Positions 52,374-58,443 of a stretch of 58,443 nt of DNA are shown piece after piece. Under the pieces are notes generated by a model. It was not told the DNA's origin. It did no database searches and saw only the letters and a program-made list of their open reading frames with translations. The number at the start of each line of letters is the position of its first letter. The first letter of the stretch is position 1. A program made the position numbers and the translations under genes. This DNA is from Mangrovactinospora gilvigrisea. Lineage in GTDB: Bacteria; Actinomycetota; Actinomycetes; Streptomycetales; Streptomycetaceae. The stretch covers positions 1-58,443 of the forward strand of contig NZ_MLCF01000057.1 of assembly GCF_001879105.1 (NCBI RefSeq), written 5' to 3'.

Positions 52374-53264
52374 TCAAAGGTGCGGAAAAGCCTCCGCAAG
52401 GGCTTCCCGCCAGTCCCTGATCGGGTCGATTCCTACCGACTTCCAACGGTCGTGGCCGAGAACACTGTATGCGGGGCGCTTCGCCGGTGTGGGAAAGTCC
52501 GCACTGGTGATGGCCCCGACACGCTCCGGATCGGCGCCGGCGAGCCGGAAGACCTCCCGGGCGAATCCGCACCAGGTGGTCTCACCCGAACTGGTGGCGT
52601 GCCAGACGCCGGCCGCGTCGGCGGCGGGCAGCCGGCCGAGGCGCACCAGGCGGTCGGCGACGTCGGCCGTCCAGGTGGGCTGGCCTCGCTGGTCGTCGAC
52701 GACGGTGAGGCGCTCCCGCTCGCCCTCCAGCCGCAGCATGGTCTTCACGAAGTTCTTGCCGTGCGCGCCGTAGAGCCACGCCACGCGCACCACGGAGCCG
52801 TCCTCGGGCAGCGCCTCCAGCACGGCCCGCTCGCCGGCGAGCTTGGTGCGCCCGTAGGCGGTGACGGGGTCGGGGGCGGCGTCCTCGGCGTACGGCGCCC
52901 CGGCGTCGCCGCGGAAGACGTAGTCGGTCGAGACGTGCAGCAGCCGGGCGCCGACGGCCGCGCAGGCGGCGGCGAGGTTGCGGGCCCCGTCGCCGTTGAC
53001 GGCGAGGGCCTCGGCCTCGTGCTCCTCGGCGGCGTCCACGGCCGTCCAGGCTGCGCAGTTGACGACGACCTTCGCCCGGTGCCGCTCCAGGGCCGCGAGC
53101 ACGGCAGCCGCGTCGGTGAGGTCGAGGTCGGCCCGGGCGAGGCCGAGGGCCGGCTCGGCGTCGGCGGCGAGGCGGGCGAGGACGTCCCGCCCGAGCATGC
53201 CGCCGGCGCCGGTGACCAGCCAATCGGCCCGGGGCGGCACGATGTCGGTGGTCGGGTTCGTCAC
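52374..53264 (-). CDS. rfbD: dTDP-4-dehydrorhamnose reductase
   Basis: Last step of dTDP-L-rhamnose synthesis, NADPH-dependent reduction. The 296-aa SDR has LVTGAGGMLGRDVLARL, STDYVFRGD and the catalytic Tyr/Lys in TAYGRTKLAGE, plus the rhamnose-family block GQPTWTADVADRLV. GTG start. Its start is 4 nt downstream of the rfbB stop, so rfbA-rfbB-rfbD form one operon. Confidence 0.95.
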   Translation of the reverse strand: MTNPTTDIVPPRADWLVTGAGGMLGRDVLARLAADAEPALGLARADLDLTDAAAVLAALERHRAKVVVNCAAWTAVDAAEEHEAEALAVNGDGARNLAAACAAVGARLLHVSTDYVFRGDAGAPYAEDAAPDPVTAYGRTKLAGERAVLEALPEDGSVVRVAWLYGAHGKNFVKTMLRLEGERERLTVVDDQRGQPTWTADVADRLVRLGRLPAADAAGVWHATSSGETTWCGFAREVFRLAGADPERVGAITSADFPTPAKRPAYSVLGHDRWKSVGIDPIRDWREALAEAFPHL

Positions 53265-53268
53265 GTCG

Positions 53269-54261
53269 TCAGCTCTCCAGCCCGGCGCGGTCCTTGAGCG
53301 GCTCCCACCAGGCGCGGTTGTCGCGGTACCACTGGACGACCTCGGCGAGGCCCTCGTCGAAGGGGTGCTTCGGCTGGTAGCCGAGCTCGTCGTGGATCTT
53401 CGTCCAGTCGACCGAGTAGCGCAGGTCGTGGCCCTTGCGGTCCTCGACGTACTCCACCGAGTCCCAGTCGGCGCCGCAGGCCTTCAGCAGCAGGTCGGTG
53501 AGCTCCTTGTTGGACAGCTCGGTGCCGCCGCCGATGTTGTAGACCTCGCCGGGGCGGCCGCCGCGCAGCACCTTCTCGATGCCCTGGCAGTGGTCGTCGA
53601 CGTGCAGCCAGTCGCGGACGTTGCGGCCGTCGCCGTAGAGCGGCACCTTCTTGCCGTCCAGCAGGTTGGTGACGAAGAGCGGGATGACCTTCTCGGGGAA
53701 GTGGTACGGCCCGTAGTTGTTGGAGCAGCGCGTCACCGCCACCGGCAGCCCGTGGGTGCGGTGGTAGGAGAGCGCGATGAGGTCGCTGGAGGCCTTGGAC
53801 GCCGAGTAGGGCGAGTTGGGGGCCAGCGGCCAGGTCTCGGGCCAGGAGCCGTCGTCGATCGACCCGTACACCTCGTCGGTGGAGATGTGCACGAACTTGT
53901 CGACGCCGTGCCGCAGGGCGGCGTCCAGCAGCGTCTGGGTGCCGACGACGTTGGTCACCACGAAGGCGCGGGCGCCCAGGATGGAGCGGTCGACGTGCGA
54001 CTCGGCGGCGAAGTGGACGACCGCGTCGTGCTCGGCGACCAGCCGGTCGACCAGCTCGGGGTCGGTGATGTCGCCCTGCACGAAGCGGAATCGGGCGGAG
54101 TCGCGGACCGGGTCGAGGTTCGCGGGGTTGCCGGCGTAGGTGAGGGCGTCCAGGACGGTGATCGACTCGGTGGCCTCCGGGTCGGAGAGCACCCGCCGCA
54201 CGAACTGCGAGCCGATGAAGCCGGCTCCGCCGGTGACAAGGACCTTCTGACTGCTGCTCAT
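53269..54261 (-). CDS. rfbB: dTDP-glucose 4,6-dehydratase
   Basis: Second step: converts dTDP-glucose to dTDP-4-keto-6-deoxyglucose with tightly bound NAD. The 330-aa extended SDR has VTGGAGFIGSQFVRR, FAAESHVDRSI, the Asp/Glu pair in STDEVYGS, Tyr/Lys in PYSASKASSD and RCSNNYGPYHFPEK. All catalytic residues are present. Its ATG overlaps the rfbA stop (ATGA). Confidence 0.96.
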   Translation of the reverse strand: MSSSQKVLVTGGAGFIGSQFVRRVLSDPEATESITVLDALTYAGNPANLDPVRDSARFRFVQGDITDPELVDRLVAEHDAVVHFAAESHVDRSILGARAFVVTNVVGTQTLLDAALRHGVDKFVHISTDEVYGSIDDGSWPETWPLAPNSPYSASKASSDLIALSYHRTHGLPVAVTRCSNNYGPYHFPEKVIPLFVTNLLDGKKVPLYGDGRNVRDWLHVDDHCQGIEKVLRGGRPGEVYNIGGGTELSNKELTDLLLKACGADWDSVEYVEDRKGHDLRYSVDWTKIHDELGYQPKHPFDEGLAEVVQWYRDNRAWWEPLKDRAGLES

Positions 54262-55328
54262 GAGGAAATCTGTACCTTGCTGTTGTCGCCGAGCACCAGT
54301 CGGTGCGCCTGCGGGACATTGGGGGCGGGCGTGACCTCGGCGCTGCGGCCGATGAGCGAGGACTCGATGCGCCCGTTGACTCCGCGGATCGAGGCGCCCT
54401 CCAGCAGGATGGAGTACTCGATCTCGCTGTCCTCGATGACGCAGTCCTCGGCGATCGAGGTGTAGGCCCCGATGAAGGAGCCGGTGACGCGGGCGCCCGC
54501 CCCGATGATGGCAGGTCCGACGATCCGGCTGCGCTCCACGACGGCCCCGGGCTCCACGACGACGCGGCCGATCAGCTCGGTCGCGGCGTCGACGCTGCCC
54601 TCGACCTTGCCGTCCACGGCCTCCAGGCAGGTGCGGTTCACCTCGAGCATCTCGGTGACGTTGCCGGTGTCCTTCCAGTAGCCGGTGAGCTGGCTGGACT
54701 TGACGTTGAAGCCCTGGTCGATCAGCCACTGGATGGCGTGGGTGATCTCCAGCTCGCCGCGCGCGGAGGGCTCGATGGAGCGGACGGCCTCGTGGACGGC
54801 GGGCGTGAAGAGGTAGACGCCGACGAGGGCCAGGTCGCTCTTGGGCTGCTGGGGCTTCTCCTCCAGGTTGACGACCCGGCCGTCGGGGGCCAGTTCGGCG
54901 ACGCCGAAGGCGCGCGGGTCGGGCACCTGGGTGAGCAGGATCTGGGCGTCCGGGCGGTCGGCGTGGAAGCCCTCCACCAGGTTGCGGATGCCGCCGATGA
55001 TGAAGTTGTCGCCGAGGTACATCACGAAGTCGTCGTCGCCGAGGAAGTCCTTGGCGATCAGGACCGCGTGCGCCAGGCCGAGCGGCTTCTCCTGGGGAAT
55101 GTAGGTGACGTCGATGCCGAACCGGGAGCCGTCGCCGACCGCGGCGCGGATCTCCGGGGCGGTGTCGCCCACGATCACGCCGACATCGGTGATCCCGGCC
55201 GCGGCGATCGACTCCAGGACATGGAAGAGGACCGGCTTGTTGGCGACGGGGACCAGCTGCTTCGCTGAGGTGTGCGTGATCGGGCGCAGACGCGTTCCCG
55301 ATCCGCCGGAGAGGACCAGAGCCTTCAT
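54258..55328 (-). CDS. rfbA: Glucose-1-phosphate thymidylyltransferase, long form
   Basis: First step: makes dTDP-glucose from dTTP and glucose-1-phosphate. The 356-aa protein has the nucleotide motif LSGGSGTRLRPIT, KQLVPVANKP, the Asp of MYLGDNFI and the sugar-binding EEKPQQPKSDLA. The C-terminal 110 residues add left-handed beta-helix hexapeptides (VGPAIIGAGARVTGSFIGAY), as in the long StrD-type enzymes of streptomycetes rather than the 290-aa RmlA form. It is the first gene of the rfbABD operon; the upstream gap is AT-rich and should hold the promoter. Confidence 0.94.
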   Translation of the reverse strand: MKALVLSGGSGTRLRPITHTSAKQLVPVANKPVLFHVLESIAAAGITDVGVIVGDTAPEIRAAVGDGSRFGIDVTYIPQEKPLGLAHAVLIAKDFLGDDDFVMYLGDNFIIGGIRNLVEGFHADRPDAQILLTQVPDPRAFGVAELAPDGRVVNLEEKPQQPKSDLALVGVYLFTPAVHEAVRSIEPSARGELEITHAIQWLIDQGFNVKSSQLTGYWKDTGNVTEMLEVNRTCLEAVDGKVEGSVDAATELIGRVVVEPGAVVERSRIVGPAIIGAGARVTGSFIGAYTSIAEDCVIEDSEIEYSILLEGASIRGVNGRIESSLIGRSAEVTPAPNVPQAHRLVLGDNSKVQISS

Positions 55329-55451
55329 CCGTCCCACGATATCGATAAGGAAAAAGTAAGGGCGTGTCGGAAGGCTCGGGATGGTTGCCTCTCCGCGCAC
55401 ATTCAGTCGAATTTCATACTGGCAAAGTGCGGGGCGCGCCGTTTCAACGAT

Positions 55452-56141
55452 TCACTTGGGTCCGCCGGCCCGCACCAGCCCCGTCTCGTAGGCCAGCACG
55501 ACTGCCTGCACCCGGTCGCGCAGCTCCAGTTTGGTGAGGATCCGCCCCACGTGCGTCTTCACCGTCGCCTCCGAGAGCACCAGGCGGGCGGCGATCTCCC
55601 CGTTCGACAGGCCCTGCGCCACCAGCAGCAGCACCTCCCGCTCACGGTCCGTCAGCCGCTCCACCGCCCGGTCGGCCGGCGTCGGGCCGGGGCCGGTCGG
55701 CATCAGCGGCACGAAGGTGTCGATCAGCCGGCGGGTGGTGGACGGCGCCACCACCGCGTCGCCGGAGTGCACCGAGCGGATCGCGGTGAGCAGCTCCTCC
55801 GGCGGCACGTCCTTGAGCAGGAAGCCGGAGGCGCCCGCCTTCAGCGCCGAGAACGCGTACTCGTCGAGGTCGAAGGTGGTGAGCATGAGGACCTTGGGGC
55901 CGCCCTCGCGGCTCCTGGGGTCCTCGCCGCAGATCCGGCGGGTGGCGTCCAGGCCGTCCATCCGCGGCATCCGGACGTCCATCAGCACCACGTCCACCGC
56001 GGTCGCCCGCAGCACCTCCAGCGCCTCGGCACCGTCCCCCGCCTCGGCCACCACCTCCATGTCGGGCTGGGCGTCCAGCACCATCCGGAAGCCGGTGCGC
56101 AGCAGCGCCTGGTCGTCGACGAGCATCACGCGGATCGCCAC
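55452..56141 (-). CDS. NarL/FixJ-family response regulator
   Basis: A receiver domain (acidic DD at 9-10, phosphoacceptor Asp55 in VLMDVRMP, Lys in FLLKDVP) and LuxR-type HTH ([33 protein letters not shown]); 229 aa with all signature residues. GTG start with GGAG 11 nt upstream. It is 56 nt downstream of its partner kinase on the same strand. Similar in layout to the pair at 13654-15581 but not an identical copy. Confidence 0.92.
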   Translation of the reverse strand: MAIRVMLVDDQALLRTGFRMVLDAQPDMEVVAEAGDGAEALEVLRATAVDVVLMDVRMPRMDGLDATRRICGEDPRSREGGPKVLMLTTFDLDEYAFSALKAGASGFLLKDVPPEELLTAIRSVHSGDAVVAPSTTRRLIDTFVPLMPTGPGPTPADRAVERLTDREREVLLLVAQGLSNGEIAARLVLSEATVKTHVGRILTKLELRDRVQAVVLAYETGLVRAGGPK

Positions 56142-56197
56142 GGCGGGATTCGCTCCTTCGAGTGAGAGGGGTTCACACACGTACGGGGGACTTCGGA

Positions 56198-57442
56198 TCA
56201 AGTGTGCGGTGCGGCGGCCGGCAGCGGGAGCACCGCCCTGGTGCGGAAGCCACCGCCGGGGCGCGGCCCGGCCGAGAAGGTGCCGCCCACCATCCCCACC
56301 CGCTCCCGCATCCCGATCAGGCCGTGGCCCAGGCCGTCCGCACCGCCGCGGTCGTGCAGGGCGGCCGCCGCGCCCCGCCCGTCGTCCTCCACGGTGAGGT
56401 CCAGCTCGCTGTCCCCGTAGTACAGGTGGACGGCGGCCGCCGCGTTGGGCCCGCCGTGCTTGCGGGTGTTGGTGAGCGCCTCCTGGACGATCCGGAAGAC
56501 GGTCAGCTCGATGCCGCGGGAGAGCGGGCGGACCTCCCCGTCCACCGAGAACTCCACCGGCAGGCCGGCGCCGCGCACCTGCTCCAGCAGATCGCCGATC
56601 TGCTCCACGCCCGGCTGCGGCACGAACTCGATGGCCTCCTCGGAGCGCAGCACGCCCAGCAGCCGGCGCATCTCGGTGAGCGCCTGGCGGCCGGTGCCGG
56701 CGATGGTGTCCAGCGCCTCCTTGGCCTGCTCGGGCGCCTGGTCGAGGACGAACTTGGCGCCGTCGGCCTGAACCACCATCACCGAGACGTTGTGGGCCAC
56801 CACATCGTGCAGCTCGCGGGCGATCCGGGCGCGCTCGGCGGCGGCCGCCACCTTGGTCTGGGCGTCCCGCTCGCGCTCCAGCCGGCGGGCGCGGTCCTCC
56901 AGGGAGGCGTAGTAGGCGCGGCGGGTGCGGGTCAGGTCGCCGAGCGCCCAGGCGACCACGAACGGCGCGGCCGACAGGATCGCTCCGATGACCATGCCCC
57001 AGAAGTCGTTGAGCGCGGTGGGGCTGCTGAACCGGATCGCGGACGCCGGGCCGGCGAGCGCCCCGCACACCAGCGCGGTGCGGGAGAGCCAGCGGGGGCC
57101 GTATCCGGCCGCGTTGTAGACCATGGCGAGGGCGCCGAGATCGGCGAAGACGAAGCCGACGCCGGTCGCCAACTGGACGATGCCGACGGCCAGCACGGCG
57201 AAGCCGGTGAGCACCGGGTAGCGGCGCTTGACCGTGATGGCCGCGCTGATCACCGCGGCGAAGACCAGGGCCAGCACGGAGTGGACCGGGCCGTAGCGGT
57301 GGCCGTCGGGCCCGGCGTACCCGTGCCGGAACGACAGGTACTGCATGACCACCTGGACAACGCTGATGAACATCAGGCCGATGGCCCAGATGCCGTCCAC
57401 CACGATGGGGTGGGTTCTCAGCCAGGTGTAGAAGCGGTGCAC
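56198..57442 (-). CDS. NarL-type sensor histidine kinase
   Basis: A 414-aa HisKA_3 kinase with four to five membrane segments in the first 180 residues and no large outside domain. A coiled coil ([23 protein letters not shown]) leads to the phosphoacceptor His in [18 protein letters not shown]; the ATPase domain shows [23 protein letters not shown] and [19 protein letters not shown] start. The pair is divergent from the MidA-like gene. The signal is unknown. Confidence 0.92.
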   Translation of the reverse strand: MHRFYTWLRTHPIVVDGIWAIGLMFISVVQVVMQYLSFRHGYAGPDGHRYGPVHSVLALVFAAVISAAITVKRRYPVLTGFAVLAVGIVQLATGVGFVFADLGALAMVYNAAGYGPRWLSRTALVCGALAGPASAIRFSSPTALNDFWGMVIGAILSAAPFVVAWALGDLTRTRRAYYASLEDRARRLERERDAQTKVAAAAERARIARELHDVVAHNVSVMVVQADGAKFVLDQAPEQAKEALDTIAGTGRQALTEMRRLLGVLRSEEAIEFVPQPGVEQIGDLLEQVRGAGLPVEFSVDGEVRPLSRGIELTVFRIVQEALTNTRKHGGPNAAAAVHLYYGDSELDLTVEDDGRGAAAALHDRGGADGLGHGLIGMRERVGMVGGTFSAGPRPGGGFRTRAVLPLPAAAPHT

Positions 57443-57532
57443 CGCTCCAGCGTAGGGAGCCCGGCGGCCCGAAGCAGTCGTCCGGCGGATGATCCTGGGA
57501 TACTCCGCAGGTCGGAGTCCGGGAAAGATCGG

Positions 57533-58443
57533 ATGAGCGTGGGGTCGGGGTCGGATGGGGTGCCGGTGAGGGTCGGGTGGCGCAGGGCGATGGCGGACGC
57601 CCTCTACGGGCCGGGCGGCTTCTACCGCGCCGGAGCGGGGCCGTCCGGACATTTCCGGACCTCGGTGCACGCCGCGCCGGAGCTCTTCGCGGGCGCGGTG
57701 GCCCGGCTGCTGGCCGAGGTGGACGAGCGGCTGGGGCGCCCCGCCGAGCTGGGCTTCGTCGATGTGGGCGCCGGGCGCGGCGAGCTGGCCGGGGCGGTGG
57801 CGGCGCTGCTCGCCGGGACGGAGCGGGGGGCGCGGCTGCGGGCGGTGGCGGTCGAGGTCGGGCCGGCGGCGGACGTCCCCGGGGTGGAGTGGCGGACGGA
57901 GCTGCCCGCGCCGGGCAGCGTCACCGGGCTGGTCTTCGCCAACGAGTGGCTGGACAACGTGCCGCTGGAGGTGTGCGAGCGGGACGGCGGAGCGGCGGAA
58001 GGCGGGGCGGCGGGCGGGCTGCGGTACGTCGAGGTGGATCCGGAGACGGGGGAGGAGTCTCCCGGCGGGCCCGCGTCGGCGCGGGACGCGGCGTGGGCGG
58101 CGCGGTGGTGGCCGTCCGGCCGCCGGGTGGAGATCGGCCGGACCCGGGACGAGGCGTGGGCGCGGGCGGTCGCGGTGCTGGAGCGCGGCACGGCGGTGGC
58201 CGTCGACTACGGGCATCTGGCGGAGGAGCGGCCGCCGCGGGGGACGCTGACGGCGTTTCGGGACGGGCGGGAGCTGACGGGGCGTCCGGTGCCGGACGGC
58301 TCCTGCGATGTGACGGCGCATGTCGCGGTGGACGCGCTGGGGGGTTCGCGGGTGCGTCAGCGGGAGGCGCTGCGGGAGCTGGGGGTGTCGGGGGCGCGTC
58401 CGCCGCTGGGGACGGCGACGCGGGATCCGCGGGGGTACGTGGC
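57533..58443 (+). CDS. MidA/NDUFAF7-like SAM-dependent methyltransferase (truncated by window end)
   Basis: An open frame of 303 codons that runs off the window, so the 3' end is missing. Motifs match the MidA/NDUFAF7 family, whose mitochondrial member methylates a complex I subunit: [24 protein letters not shown], the SAM site [28 protein letters not shown] and VAVDYGHLA. The ATG at 57533 is listed, but the first 12 codons run through a degenerate repeat B; the real start may be a GTG at 57560 or 57566 or the ATG at 57590. No nuo genes are visible yet. Confidence 0.85.
   Translation, partial: MSVGSGSDGVPVRVGWRRAMADALYGPGGFYRAGAGPSGHFRTSVHAAPELFAGAVARLLAEVDERLGRPAELGFVDVGAGRGELAGAVAALLAGTERGARLRAVAVEVGPAADVPGVEWRTELPAPGSVTGLVFANEWLDNVPLEVCERDGGAAEGGAAGGLRYVEVDPETGEESPGGPASARDAAWAARWWPSGRRVEIGRTRDEAWARAVAVLERGTAVAVDYGHLAEERPPRGTLTAFRDGRELTGRPVPDGSCDVTAHVAVDALGGSRVRQREALRELGVSGARPPLGTATRDPRGYV

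Overview
The window is about 58 kb of very GC-rich chromosomal DNA with strong G/C third-codon bias, frequent GTG starts and short or overlapping gene junctions. The family content (SigE-CseABC, Lsr2, ClpC, a BldC-like regulator, the 32-residue bS22-type peptide, DisA/RadA, an SCO3374-family gene) points to Streptomyces or a close relative. From memory, the gene order resembles the S. coelicolor core region around SCO33xx. I found no tRNA or rRNA genes, insertion sequences, phage genes or CRISPR arrays. It reads as core chromosome plus a cell-surface sugar cluster at the right end.

Layout. 1-6.5 kb (minus): acyltransferase, SDR protein, bS22-like peptide, BldC-like regulator, phosphatase-like protein, AcuC-type deacetylase, M14 peptidase. 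6.6-13.6 kb: HAD hydrolase; trpS behind a Trp-Trp leader peptide and attenuator; proC and proline dehydrogenase; a two-gene ABC exporter; and an archaeal-type AspRS gene behind a T-box leader with a GAC (Asp) specifier. 13.6-21.3 kb: a NarL-type two-component system, a membrane protein, ilvD, a sugar-phosphate-isomerase-like protein, a cysteine-rich acidic protein, galE. 21.3-27.9 kb: a large membrane protein joining sigma-like, anti-sigma zinc-finger-like and BACON-like parts, divergent from radA-disA; then a secreted/anchored protein and mutY. 28-31.7 kb: the cell-envelope-stress operon sigE-cseA-cseB-cseC, converging on an M23 peptidase gene. 33-42.7 kb: clpC with a ClgR-box-like site, the SCO3374-family gene, lsr2, a GNAT acetyltransferase, a BlaI regulator, lysS coupled behind an MFS transporter with a divergent GntR/FadR regulator. 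42.2-48.8 kb: one minus-strand run for aspartate-derived cofactors (DUF2520 protein, panC, panD, nadB, nadC, coaX). 49-55.3 kb: a full dTDP-L-rhamnose set (rfbA, B, C, D) with a glycosyltransferase and a methyltransferase. 55.4-58.4 kb: a second NarL-type two-component system and a truncated MidA-like methyltransferase.

How it fits together. Three aminoacyl-tRNA synthetases sit within 32 kb. Two have leader-RNA control that can be read from the sequence: ribosome-mediated attenuation for trpS and a T-box for aspS. Both look like auxiliary, starvation- or inhibitor-inducible enzymes; the TrpRS carries Lys where indolmycin-sensitive enzymes have Gln. Envelope homeostasis recurs: SigE-Cse, M23 hydrolase, rhamnose polymer genes and DisA. 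The panCD-nadBC-coaX block draws two cofactor pathways from aspartate. Short intergenic repeats, often in hairpins, mark several gene 3' ends.
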